The notes under the pieces were generated by a model. The model was given only the letters and a program-made list of their open reading frames with translations, was not told where the DNA came from and searched no databases. DNA of 64,000 nucleotides from Vibrio sp. 16 (GTDB lineage Bacteria > Pseudomonadota > Gammaproteobacteria > Enterobacterales > Vibrionaceae): the NCBI RefSeq assembly GCF_963681195.1, contig NZ_OY808997.1:372001-436000 (forward strand), written 5' to 3'. Shown piece after piece: positions 15,777 through 24,486 of the stretch (positions are counted from its first letter, which is position 1; each line of letters opens with the position of its first letter). Made by a program: the position numbers and the translations under genes.

Positions 15777-16554
15777 GGTGGTGTCCGTGTGAATGATGTG
15801 AACAGCTTGAAGCATCGCCAGACACAGGTTGCCCTGCCAAATCATGGTGGTGGTGAGTATGCTGATGGTTATACAGAGCAAGCGCCTCTTGGTGGCCATG
15901 GCCGAAGAGTGCGATATAGCTTGGGTGCTGGCTTATTGCTGCTGGCGAGCCAGAACAACAGATGTGATGATGCAAACAAATGACATCATCGGTTTTCGCC
16001 ATAACAAGATGCAGATCATGAGACACCATAAAAACGGCGCAATTGAAACGATGGCGAATGGTATCGATTAAATCGTAAAGATCGATTTGCCCTTGCACAT
16101 CAACGCCTTGTGCTGGCTCATCAAGCACCAATAAATCTGGACGTTGCAGTAGAGCACGAGCGAGTAAGACACGCTGGTTTTCACCACCCGATAGGCTGTG
16201 CATGTTTGAGGTTAACAAGTGCTCGGCGCCAACCAGTTTCAATGCTTCTATGATCTCTTGTTGGCTGAATCGGCCAGAGAGTTTCAAAAACCTTGTTACG
16301 TTGAGCGGCAGTGAATCATTAAGCTTGAGCTTTTGAGGTACATAGCCGATCTTTAGACCTTTGCTCTTGGTTACTTTTCCTTGATACTTGCGCTGTAAAC
16401 CGAGTAGCACTTTTACTAGCGTTGATTTGCCTGCACCATTAGGGCCGATTAACGTGGTAATTTCTCCACGTTTCAGCTTTAAAGAGACTCTATCTAGTAC
16501 TTTGCGCTCTTCAAATTGAACGCAGATGTCAGTGAGTTCGACCAATGTCGACAT
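15769..16554 (-). CDS. znuC: zinc ABC transporter ATPase
   Basis: Cytoplasmic ATPase of ZnuABC. Walker [17 protein letters not shown], signature [15 protein letters not shown] and Walker [13 protein letters not shown] are present. I take ATG 16554 ([14 protein letters not shown], 261 residues); an in-frame GTG at 16563 adds three residues. The last ~32 residues (encoded about 15772-15870) form a histidine-rich tail with clusters HQHTHHHHD and HSHGHHHD, longer and richer than the His patch of E. coli ZnuC. It could bind zinc, but this is inference. Confidence 0.95.
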   Translation of the reverse strand: MSTLVELTDICVQFEERKVLDRVSLKLKRGEITTLIGPNGAGKSTLVKVLLGLQRKYQGKVTKSKGLKIGYVPQKLKLNDSLPLNVTRFLKLSGRFSQQEIIEALKLVGAEHLLTSNMHSLSGGENQRVLLARALLQRPDLLVLDEPAQGVDVQGQIDLYDLIDTIRHRFNCAVFMVSHDLHLVMAKTDDVICLHHHICCSGSPAAISQHPSYIALFGHGHQEALALYNHQHTHHHHDLAGQPVSGDASSCSHHSHGHHHD

Positions 16555-16579
16555 GAATAGCACTCATTTGCAATTACTT

Positions 16580-16598
16580 AATGTTATAATGTAACATT
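16580..16598. promoter_or_regulatory. Zur-type operator in the znuCB/znuA divergent promoter
   Basis: AATGTTATAATGTAACATT is a near-perfect palindrome centred at 16589 that closely resembles the E. coli Zur box, and it sits between the divergent znuC and znuA starts exactly as in E. coli. Zn-loaded Zur would repress both operons. AT-rich -10-like TATAAT (16585-16590) lies inside it. Confidence 0.82.
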
Positions 16599-16632
16599 TA
16601 ATCCCTTGTTAGACTAGACGACTGTTCCCTTT

Positions 16633-17511
16633 ATGAAGCGTATTTTTTCTTTTGTCAGTGTTTTATTGGCGGCATTTAGTGCAAATGCTGCGACCGTGTT
16701 AACCAGTATCAAACCCATTCAAATGATAGCTACCGAGTTGACGCAAGAAGTGTCCCAAGTTGATGTTTTGATCCCTGCGAATGCTTCCCCACATGATTAC
16801 GCGTTGAGACCATCTGACGTAAAGCGTATTCAAAGTGCCGATATGATTGTTTGGTTTGGCAATGACCTCGAACCTTTCCTTGCTAAAATTCTTGAAAATC
16901 GCGATAGCGTACTCACTTTGAGTGACGTTGATGGATTGGAGCTACGAGAGTACGACGGCGATCATCATGACCATCACGGTCATGATCATGGCAGTCATGA
17001 TCCACATTTTTGGTTGGGTTATAAAACCACTAAGCAGGTAGCAAAAGCGATCGTTGCCAAGTTGAGTCGTTTAGATGAGAAAAATGCTCAGCGATATCAA
17101 GATAACTTGGCCGCGTTCTTACTTAAGCTAGAGAAGCAACAAGTGGCATTGATGTCTCAGCTTACTCCCGTGAAAGAGAAAGGTTATTACGTTTTTCATG
17201 ATGCGTACGGATACTTTGAGAGTGATTTTGAACTGAACCACTTAGGTCACTTCACGGTAAGCCCTGACAGAAAACCGGGGGCAAAAACATTAATTAAAAT
17301 TCGTAAAGCCCTGTCTTCGAAGCAGGCAGTTTGCGTGTTCTCAGAACCACAGTTTACGCCAGCTGTTATTGACTCTGTTACTCGAGGAAGCGATGCTCGT
17401 GTTGGCGTCCTTGACCCTTTGGGTACCAGTGTGGTCGTACAGCCAGGGTCTTATTTTCAGTTTAGGCAGAACTTAGCCGACAGCTTTTTCAACTGTCTAG
17501 GTGGTGTGTAA
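16633..17511 (+). CDS. znuA: zinc ABC transporter periplasmic binding protein
   Basis: Periplasmic Zn2+-binding subunit delivering zinc to ZnuBC. The 292-residue precursor has a signal peptide (MKRIFSFVSVLLAAFSANA). Metal ligands are expected at the His in ASPHDYALRP, the His in FWLGYKTTK/DPHFW and the His in YYVFHDAYGYF, plus FTVSPDR. The charged His-rich loop of ZnuA proteins is seen at residues ~110-126 (DHHDHHGHDHGSHD). Divergent from znuC across the Zur-type palindrome. Confidence 0.95.
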   Translation: MKRIFSFVSVLLAAFSANAATVLTSIKPIQMIATELTQEVSQVDVLIPANASPHDYALRPSDVKRIQSADMIVWFGNDLEPFLAKILENRDSVLTLSDVDGLELREYDGDHHDHHGHDHGSHDPHFWLGYKTTKQVAKAIVAKLSRLDEKNAQRYQDNLAAFLLKLEKQQVALMSQLTPVKEKGYYVFHDAYGYFESDFELNHLGHFTVSPDRKPGAKTLIKIRKALSSKQAVCVFSEPQFTPAVIDSVTRGSDARVGVLDPLGTSVVVQPGSYFQFRQNLADSFFNCLGGV

Positions 17512-17516
17512 TAGGG

Positions 17517-17538
17517 AAGGGAGCGTGGCTCCCTTTTT
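17517..17538 (+). terminator. Rho-independent terminator of znuA
   Basis: Stem AAGGGAGC (17517-17524) with GCTCCCTT (17528-17535), loop GTG, T run to 17538. Confidence 0.88.
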
Positions 17539-17732
17539 CAACATTTTTCTTCAGTAAGCCATTTAGATGTGAATTTCGCTTTAAAAGTCAGCAGAATGTC
17601 GCAGACTAACTTGTTTATTCTCCCTATTCTTAGATAATTATCTTCACAAAATAAATATTCAGTTGTTCGGCGTTACCACTAGTGAACGAACACTATTCTG
17701 TTTTAATTCTATTGCTGTTAGGGAAAGTTTAG

Positions 17733-20700
17733 GTGATAAGAGCCTTATGGGTTACGGTTCTAATTTGGTTGGCGCCTATCGTCAGTGCAGTCGAGTCAAC
17801 GCCAACCGTTTTTTACCCGTTACCCACACAAGCCCAAGGAAAAGTATTTGCCGCTAAGGATCTGTTTTTAGCCGATGGTGGTGGCGTTTGGTTCCAAGAT
17901 GTCCGCAATCAAATACTGTTCTTTGATGGTCAAAATATCATGCCTCAATCTGGCTCTGCGTTGGAGCATGAGGTTGATCGCGTTGCCTTTTTAGACAATG
18001 CTTTTTGGTCATTTTTCCGCAATGAGATTTATCGTACTGAACCAAATAAAGAGCGAGAGCTCATTTTCAGTCTCCAACCTGGCGTCGAAATCAAGAGAAT
18101 AGGGGCATCCAAGCGCTATATTTGGCTCTCTGACGATACCAGTTTTTACACCTATGACGTTGATAGCGGCAACTTCAACACCTATTCGCTGCTGTCCCTT
18201 TATCAGTACAGCCAATCCGCATCGATTGAGATAAACGATGCAAAATTCATTCTGTCAAAATGGGTGTTGGGTACGAACGCAGGGGTTTACCTTTCTCAGA
18301 ATGAGAACTTTGAACATGTAGCGAGTTCAGGGAAAAATCACGTTGAAAAGATCTACTTTTCTGACAAGCGTCGAGAATTGGTGATCGGCTCACTTAAGGG
18401 CGCGTTGATCTTTGATATCCAAAACCCCAACAAACCCATACAAAAGATACCCGGCTCACATGTGCTAAGTATCGCTGAAACGAGTCAAGAATACTGGATC
18501 GGGACTGAGAAAGGTCTCGTTGTCTATTCCTTTTTGACGGGCGAAAGTAAGCGTCTGACGTCCTCTGGCTTCAATGATAATGTTGTTAGCCAAGGCAAAA
18601 TATATGCGCTGCTAAACGATCAGTCTGGCGGTATTTGGATTGCGACCGATCGAGGGGTACGTTACTTCTCGCTTTTTTCGCACAAGTTCGAACGATTCCC
18701 CGTTCGTCTACTCTCGACGAATTTATCCATGGATGAGCCTCATTATCTGACTCGTATGAAGACCAAAGACGGTTATTGGATGATCAGTGATAATGGCGTG
18801 TATCGAGTGAGCTTGAATAAAGTCAGCAGACGTGAGCTTTTTTACCGAGGGAAAGTGCACGATTTGGTTGAACACAATGGTGTCTTGTGGCTTGCGACAA
18901 ACAACGGGATAGTGTGCGTCGACTCGATGACTGGGCAGGTTATTAAAGATGACAATCTACCTATTTATCTGAAGTCTTTCCCAACCAAACTGCTCGAATT
19001 GGATGGAAAGGGGTTGTTGTGGGGAGCAAGCGATCAGCAGCTGTGGAGTTATGAGATGACGACCAATACGCTGACGCAATATGGCTCTGAGTGGATGATA
19101 AAAAGATACTTGCCTGCTCAGCTCACGCAAATGATGGTTACGTCTCAAGGTCATCTGGTTCTGGGTACAGAGCACGGCGTGTATGTAATGCGCGACGGGC
19201 AAGTGAACTTCGTAGGTGAGAGTGTTCCGTTTGGATTAGTCATTAACCTTGTTCAGGTTACGGATGAGCAAGTTTGGGTTGCCAGCCGCTACGGCCTTTA
19301 TCGTTTTGGTCTCTACAACGGACATGTTGACCCGATTCCTTTACTTGATGGGCACATTACGCCCAAGTGCTTACTCAAAAACCAAGATGGCATTTGGCTG
19401 ACTTCATCGGCTGGATTTACACGATATTCTGAGCAAGGCGACCTGATACGCCACTACGGAGAGCCCTTTGGTTTGATAAGCAATGAGTTTTCTCCACGCC
19501 TGTGTAGTTACAGCACTGACAGTGAACGTACTCTGCTACTGGGCGCTAAATCGAGTTTGATCAAAGTGAATACTCACGAACTGGTTGTGAGCCGTTTGCC
19601 TGATATTAAAGTCATTATTAGCCAAGTAAAAGTCAATCAAACCCTTCATTCGCTCGGTGAAACGTCAGAGCAATTATTGGAAGTTGGCTACGGTGAATCG
19701 GTATCGTTCCAATTTGGTGTGCTACCTCAAGTGAATAAAGTCTCTGTAGAGTACCGTCTTAATGAGGAACAATGGCAGCTGCTAGATGGCGCGACGCTGA
19801 ATATTGACCATATGATGCCCGGCCACTACAGGCTTGAGGTTAGAGCGGTGATCAACACGAACCAGCGTGGTCAAAGCAACGAGTTTCTGTTTTATGTTAC
19901 CAAACCGTGGTTCTTAACGACTTATGCTCTTCTAGCCTATGCACTTATAACGCTGTTTGTTTTGGCCACGGTCGTTTATTGGCGTTCACGAATCATGACC
20001 AAAGCCAACAGACAGCTTAAAGCTCAGGTAGCCCTGAAAACCAACCAACTGCGTCACCAAAGTCGTATTTTGTTGAGCAATAACCAGCAATTAAGAAAGC
20101 AGCTGCAAATTCGACGCTTAATCACAACGCAGTCTATTGAGGCGATGAAACAACGTCTGATCAGTTCGTCTGTAGAGCACCCTTCAGAGCAGAGTGGTGG
20201 TCATCAACATATGCTTAATTATCTGGTCAAAGAGTTGGATCTCCTACTCCATGTTAGAACAACCAATGGTCAAGCGGTTCCGGTTTACAATCTCAACTTG
20301 ATTCTGCACTCGGTACTGAATGGTTGGGAAGAAGAATTGGTTAAATCGGGGATTCAGGTTGAATTTCAGCGCAATGATGACTCGGATCATTACATCACTT
20401 TGGCGACGTTTAATCTCGACGAGTTGCTCAATACGTTACTGGATAGTATTACCAAGCGTTGTTACCGAAACCAAGTCGTGATCATCTCGATACGTCAAGA
20501 AGATCAGTGGGTGACGCTGTCGGTTGTCGAGCAAGGTGAGTCACTGGAGAACTACAGCCACTCTTCAACCCTACAAACCCTTCATTCCTTGGTTGATCAA
20601 AGTGGTGGCTCTATTAGCACTCACAGTTCGGTTGAGCGTAATCTAATGGAAATCACTTGGCAGGGCAGTGAATCGTTTGATGAAGAGTCAGTGATCGAGC

Positions 20701-21059
20701 TACCTACTGAGGAAGACCGCCTTGAAGCGCCAGCTGAAGACCCGTGGCTCATAAAAGTAAAAGCATTAGTGCAAGAGAGCTACTCTGACCCAGAGTTCAG
20801 TACGTCTGTTGCTGCGAAGATGTTGTATGTGTCAGAACGTAGTTTACAGAGACGAGTCAAAGCTGCGATTGAAAAAACCTTCACCGAATATTTAACGGAG
20901 GTGCGTTTGGATCAAGCTTGTCGCCGTTTATTGGCTGGCGAGAAAGTGTCTGACGTTGCTTTTGAGTGCGGATTCAACGACCCTTCCTATTTTAGTCAAC
21001 GTTTCAAACATCGCTTTGGCGTCCCACCTACGCAGTTTGTCGAGCAGCAAGAGTCGTAA
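17733..21059 (+). CDS. membrane-anchored AraC-family regulator with periplasmic propeller and degenerate kinase module
   Basis: 1108 residues, GTG start, signal-like N-terminus (VTVLIWLAPIVSA). Residues ~30-640 hold repeated propeller blades of the two-component-regulator type (YWIGTEKGLVVYS, GGIWIATDRGVRYFS, LWLATNNGIVCVD, VWVASRYGLYRFG), then a Y_Y_Y-like Ig domain and a membrane helix (~727-750, after KPWFLTTYALLAY). The cytoplasmic part has a coiled coil, an ATPase-like segment (~893-935) and a C-terminal AraC-type double helix-turn-helix (~1004-1104; SVAAKMLYVSERSLQRRVK, VSDVAFECGFNDPSYFSQRF). The plan is that of Bacteroidetes hybrid two-component systems, but no H-box histidine motif and no receiver domain are visible, and the N-box Asn and G-box are absent. 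Ligand and targets unknown; it lies between the zinc and ferrous-iron uptake genes. Confidence 0.85.
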   Translation: MIRALWVTVLIWLAPIVSAVESTPTVFYPLPTQAQGKVFAAKDLFLADGGGVWFQDVRNQILFFDGQNIMPQSGSALEHEVDRVAFLDNAFWSFFRNEIYRTEPNKERELIFSLQPGVEIKRIGASKRYIWLSDDTSFYTYDVDSGNFNTYSLLSLYQYSQSASIEINDAKFILSKWVLGTNAGVYLSQNENFEHVASSGKNHVEKIYFSDKRRELVIGSLKGALIFDIQNPNKPIQKIPGSHVLSIAETSQEYWIGTEKGLVVYSFLTGESKRLTSSGFNDNVVSQGKIYALLNDQSGGIWIATDRGVRYFSLFSHKFERFPVRLLSTNLSMDEPHYLTRMKTKDGYWMISDNGVYRVSLNKVSRRELFYRGKVHDLVEHNGVLWLATNNGIVCVDSMTGQVIKDDNLPIYLKSFPTKLLELDGKGLLWGASDQQLWSYEMTTNTLTQYGSEWMIKRYLPAQLTQMMVTSQGHLVLGTEHGVYVMRDGQVNFVGESVPFGLVINLVQVTDEQVWVASRYGLYRFGLYNGHVDPIPLLDGHITPKCLLKNQDGIWLTSSAGFTRYSEQGDLIRHYGEPFGLISNEFSPRLCSYSTDSERTLLLGAKSSLIKVNTHELVVSRLPDIKVIISQVKVNQTLHSLGETSEQLLEVGYGESVSFQFGVLPQVNKVSVEYRLNEEQWQLLDGATLNIDHMMPGHYRLEVRAVINTNQRGQSNEFLFYVTKPWFLTTYALLAYALITLFVLATVVYWRSRIMTKANRQLKAQVALKTNQLRHQSRILLSNNQQLRKQLQIRRLITTQSIEAMKQRLISSSVEHPSEQSGGHQHMLNYLVKELDLLLHVRTTNGQAVPVYNLNLILHSVLNGWEEELVKSGIQVEFQRNDDSDHYITLATFNLDELLNTLLDSITKRCYRNQVVIISIRQEDQWVTLSVVEQGESLENYSHSSTLQTLHSLVDQSGGSISTHSSVERNLMEITWQGSESFDEESVIELPTEEDRLEAPAEDPWLIKVKALVQESYSDPEFSTSVAAKMLYVSERSLQRRVKAAIEKTFTEYLTEVRLDQACRRLLAGEKVSDVAFECGFNDPSYFSQRFKHRFGVPPTQFVEQQES

Positions 21060-21709
21060 AGACCACTTTGTCTTGGTTAGAGAAGGACTTCGTTTCCTTT
21101 TTCATCGTAAGCTCCAATCCCGCAATCTACAACCTACTTAAGCCATAGCACCGCATCGTAGCAGTCTTATTGCGCAAGTATGATTATACGTACAACAGTT
21201 ATCTTAGACGGAAACTGTGTGGTTTAAGCTAGTCAATGGAATGAGGTTTGAAGTGTAACAATGGAGATGAAAAAAAATATCGTGGTATAGCCGGGGGGAC
21301 TATACCACGGGTGCCAATGACACCTTCGCTTGCTGCCGGAGTGACGCTGGATGCGCCACCTCTGGAATTCTTGTCTTAAGGTCTCCCTCTCGACGTGATT
21401 AACTATAAATCCATGGCCTTTTTTTACTTATAAAATTAACGCCAGTATTACATAAGAAAAGCGACAAGTTGTTTAAGTTATTGAATTTAAATAATTAAAA
21501 GTCAATTCTGTCTGGTTTTTTTTGTTCTTGGTAATTCTGCTTCCTTTTTCATTTCTAGTTTTTAACGTTTTTGACGGCGCTTCTTTTAACGAAAATGACA
21601 TTTCCAAAAGTGCAAAGATTGATTTCAGACAAGAATTGTTACATTTGAAGGAAGTACTATTGGAAGCGTTAATAAAAATACTTTTCATTTGTATATAGCT
21701 GGCCTGTTT
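21060..21709. other. 650-bp intergenic region upstream of feoA
   Basis: No convincing protein gene. It contains a strong hairpin with a G-rich loop at 21281-21309, a second imperfect hairpin near 21340-21362, and an AT-rich stretch (about 21420-21700) that must hold the feoABC promoter. I could not find a convincing Fur box by eye. No clear T-tailed terminator follows the regulator gene. Confidence 0.6.
21281..21362 (+). ncRNA. candidate structured RNA element upstream of feoA
   Basis: A 10-bp perfect inverted repeat CGTGGTATAG (21281-21290) / CTATACCACG (21300-21309) closes a 9-base loop CCGGGGGGA. About 30 bases later an imperfect stem presents GGA in a small loop (CGC-TGGAT-GCG, flanked by GTG and CAC). 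Five GGA trinucleotides occur between 21263 and 21374, two of them in predicted loops, which recalls CsrA-binding RNAs. Strand and transcription are unknown; it might also be a protein-binding palindrome or repeated element. Confidence 0.35.
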
Positions 21710-21937
21710 ATGACATTATCAGAACTACAACAAGGGCAAAAAGCCATTATTACTGGATTCAATGAGCTCTCTATTGATGTGAGAAAAAAACTTATGGTGA
21801 TGGGGCTGCTGCCTCAAACATCGGTGACTTTGATTCGTCGAGCGCCAATGGGCGATCCACTTCAAGTTGAAGTTCGCGGTGTATCACTTGCTGTTCGCGA
21901 AAATATTGCCAGTGCAATTAGCGTGGAGGTGAACTAG
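21710..21937 (+). CDS. feoA: ferrous iron transport protein A
   Basis: Small cytoplasmic SH3-like protein that partners FeoB in Fe2+ uptake. 75 residues from ATG 21710 (MTLSELQQGQKAIITGFNEL); this start matches family length better than a TTG seven codons upstream. Family features are VRKKLMVMGLLPQTSV and APMGDPLQVEVRGVSLAVR. The TAG stop shares its last base with the GTG start of feoB. Confidence 0.93.
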   Translation: MTLSELQQGQKAIITGFNELSIDVRKKLMVMGLLPQTSVTLIRRAPMGDPLQVEVRGVSLAVRENIASAISVEVN

Positions 21938-24213
21938 TGGACTATCAAATTCTCACCGTAGGTAACCCGAACAGTGGTAAAACAACACTCTTTAATGGGC
22001 TAACAGGGGCCAAGCAGCAGGTTGGCAACTGGGCGGGCGTAACGGTCGAAAAGAAAACCGGTAAGTTCTTCCACTCTGGGGATCAATTCTCTTTGACAGA
22101 CCTACCCGGTATCTATGCGCTTGATAGCGGCAATGACAGTAACAGTATCGATGAGTCTATCGCCTCTAGAGCGGTGTTAACTCATCCAGCGGATCTGATC
22201 ATTAATGTCGTTGATGCCACCTGCCTTGAACGCAGTCTCTATATGACTCTTCAGCTGCGTGAATTGGGTCGTCCTATGATTGTTGTGTTGAACAAGATGG
22301 ATGCACTGAAGCGCGAGCGACAAACGATCGACATCAAAGCGCTAGAAAACATGTTGGGTTGCCCAGTCTTTGCTATCTCAGCCAACAGTCGAAGCCAAGT
22401 GCTTACTCTAAAAGATCGACTTCACAAAGCTATTGTGCAAGGGGTTGCGTTGGATGAGTTGCGTTTGGACTATGGTTTTGAGTTTGAAAGCGCCATTAAA
22501 GAGCTGGAGCCAGTATTCGCTGAGAATAGAGATGTCGCGGCGCGAGCGATGGCTATTCGCGCTCTAGAAAATGATCGCCTAGTGCTTAACGCATTGTCAC
22601 AGCAAGATAGAGAGCGTGTGATTAGTACGCAATCTCAAGTGAGCATCGACATTGATTTGTTGGTTGCAGATACGAAGTACACCTTTTTGCATGACCAATG
22701 TAAAAAAGTGCGTCGTAGTGAGGGAAAGCTTAGCCACAGTTTTACCGAAAAAGTCGATAGCATCATCTTGAACAAATGGATTGGCGTGCCGTTTTTCTTT
22801 GTGGTGATGTATTTAATGTTCATGTTCTCTATCAACATTGGTGGCGCTTTTATTGATTTCTTCGATATTGGCGTGGGAGCCTTGCTGGTTGATGGGGGGC
22901 ATTATTTGTTAGATAGCCATCTCCCTGTTTGGTTGGTGACTTTAATCGCTGATGGTTTAGGTGGGGGTATTCAAACGGTAGCCACCTTTATTCCCGTTAT
23001 CGCTTGTTTGTACTTGTTCCTTGCTGTGCTTGAAAGCTCAGGTTACATGTCTCGTGCTGCGTTTGTATTAGACAAAGTGATGCAAAAGATCGGCTTGCCG
23101 GGAAAAGCATTTGTTCCGCTTGTTCTTGGGTTTGGTTGTAATGTGCCATCAATAATGGCGACGCGTACATTGGATCAAGAGCGTGAACGTAAGTTAGCTG
23201 CCTCTATGGCGCCATTTATGTCATGTGGTGCGCGACTGCCTGTCTATGCATTGTTTGCAGCGGCCTTCTTTCCAGAAAGTGGCCAAAATGTGGTTTTCGC
23301 CTTGTATTTAATCGGTATTTTTGCCGCTGTGTTGACGGGATTCGTGCTCAAGCACACCATCTATCCCGGTTCTAGCGATAGTTTGGTTATGGAAATGCCA
23401 GACTATGAATTGCCGACCATGCGTAATGTGGTGATTAAGACTTGGCAAAAACTGAAGCGCTTTGTATTGGGTGCGGGAAAAACCATAGTGGTGGTAGTGA
23501 CCATCCTTAGCTTCCTCAACTCTGTTGGTGCAGATGGAACGTTTGGCAACGAAGATAGCGATAACTCGGTGCTCTCCAAAGTATCCCAAGTCGTCACACC
23601 AGTCTTTGCCCCTATCGGTATCGAGAACGACAACTGGCCTGCAACGGTGGGTATTATTACAGGTATTTTTGCTAAAGAAGCGGTTGTCGGGACACTCAAT
23701 AGTCTCTACGCGCCAGCGGAAGATGAAGCGGGTGAGTATGATTTATTCGCAAGTCTTGAAGAGGCCGTGATGTCAATTCCTGATAACCTTTCAGGCTTAA
23801 GTTACTCAGACCCGCTCGGTATTGAAGTGGGAGATTTGACAGACAGCCAAGCTGTTGCGCAAGAGCAGGAAGTTGATGCGTCTATCTTTGGTAATCTAAA
23901 GTCTCACTTTGCTTCTGGTCACGCTGCATTTGCCTATTTACTGTTTATCTTGCTCTACACTCCTTGTGTCGCGGCAATGGGGGCTTATGTGCGTGAATTT
24001 GGCAGCAAATACGCGAGATTTATTGCGGTTTGGACGATGGGACTGGCTTATGGAAGTGCCGCCCTATATTACCAAGTGACTCACTTTGCTGATCATCCAG
24101 TAACCAGCGCAGCTTGGATTGGTGGTGTGATGTTGACAAGTTTGATCGTTTTCAAGCTATTGAAAAGAGCTGGTCAGAAGGCGCAGCCAGAGCTTGAGGT
24201 GCAAGTCGCGTGA
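21937..24213 (+). CDS. feoB: ferrous iron transporter FeoB
   Basis: Inner-membrane Fe2+ transporter with an N-terminal G-protein domain. 758 residues; G1 GNPNSGKTTLFNGLTG, G2 region WAGVTVEKKTG, G3 LTDLPGIYAL and G4 VLNKMD are clear, followed by Gate/core membrane helices (ESSGYMSRAAFVLDK, LGFGCNVPSIMATRTL and ASMAPFMSCGARLPVY). The GTG start 21937 is supported by GGAGG at 21925-21929. Second gene of feoABC with overlapping ends on both sides. Confidence 0.97.
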   Translation: MDYQILTVGNPNSGKTTLFNGLTGAKQQVGNWAGVTVEKKTGKFFHSGDQFSLTDLPGIYALDSGNDSNSIDESIASRAVLTHPADLIINVVDATCLERSLYMTLQLRELGRPMIVVLNKMDALKRERQTIDIKALENMLGCPVFAISANSRSQVLTLKDRLHKAIVQGVALDELRLDYGFEFESAIKELEPVFAENRDVAARAMAIRALENDRLVLNALSQQDRERVISTQSQVSIDIDLLVADTKYTFLHDQCKKVRRSEGKLSHSFTEKVDSIILNKWIGVPFFFVVMYLMFMFSINIGGAFIDFFDIGVGALLVDGGHYLLDSHLPVWLVTLIADGLGGGIQTVATFIPVIACLYLFLAVLESSGYMSRAAFVLDKVMQKIGLPGKAFVPLVLGFGCNVPSIMATRTLDQERERKLAASMAPFMSCGARLPVYALFAAAFFPESGQNVVFALYLIGIFAAVLTGFVLKHTIYPGSSDSLVMEMPDYELPTMRNVVIKTWQKLKRFVLGAGKTIVVVVTILSFLNSVGADGTFGNEDSDNSVLSKVSQVVTPVFAPIGIENDNWPATVGIITGIFAKEAVVGTLNSLYAPAEDEAGEYDLFASLEEAVMSIPDNLSGLSYSDPLGIEVGDLTDSQAVAQEQEVDASIFGNLKSHFASGHAAFAYLLFILLYTPCVAAMGAYVREFGSKYARFIAVWTMGLAYGSAALYYQVTHFADHPVTSAAWIGGVMLTSLIVFKLLKRAGQKAQPELEVQVA

Positions 24214-24440
24214 TATTGTCTGAGTTAAAGTACTACATCGAGCGCAACGGCACTGCTTCTCAGCGTGAATTGGCGAAGCAGTTTGCGCTTAGCGAAGATG
24301 GGGTGGATGCCATGCTCTCCGTTTGGATCAGGAAAGGGGTGATATCACGCTTGGTTGATACCAATGCGGCGAATCATATCACTCGTGTGCGATATTCTAT
24401 GGTTGCACGTAATGCTTTAGCCGTGACAGTGACAATGTAG
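24210..24440 (+). CDS. feoC: FeoC-type winged-helix protein
   Basis: Small cytoplasmic winged-helix protein encoded after feoB; in V. cholerae FeoC is part of the FeoABC complex. The 76 residues show a helix-turn-helix pattern (ASQRELAKQFALSEDGVDAM, then WIRKGVISRL). No cysteine is present, so the Fe-S-binding Cys cluster of enterobacterial FeoC is absent. The GTG start overlaps the feoB TGA stop (GTGA). Confidence 0.85.
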   Translation: MILSELKYYIERNGTASQRELAKQFALSEDGVDAMLSVWIRKGVISRLVDTNAANHITRVRYSMVARNALAVTVTM

Positions 24441-24456
24441 TCAAGCCAATTAAATG

Positions 24457-24486
24457 GGCCGTTCTAGTAACAGAACGGCCTTTTTT
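24457..24486. terminator. terminator between feoC and the HIT gene
   Basis: Stem GGCCGTTCT (24457-24465) with AGAACGGCC (24472-24480), loop AGTAAC, six T after it. Serves feoC; it overlaps the end of the convergent HIT gene by two bases. Confidence 0.92.

Noticed and set aside
17663..17857. 64-codon + frame overlapping the start of the AraC regulator
   Set aside because: Overlaps the well-supported coding sequence and has no features of its own.
21281..21309. Known riboswitch (c-di-GMP, FMN, cobalamin) in the hairpin region
   Set aside because: I compared remembered core motifs; none is present, so I kept it as an unnamed structured element.
21591..21606. AAATGACATTT palindrome as a Fur or Zur box before feoA
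   Set aside because: Only 11 bp of symmetry and poor match to the Fur consensus; also the stretch near 21672-21690 matched the Fur box at about half of positions, which is chance level in AT-rich DNA.
21473..21688. 71-codon minus-strand frame upstream of feoA
   Set aside because: AT-rich, no similarity, no ribosome-binding site, and it lies where the feo promoter must be.
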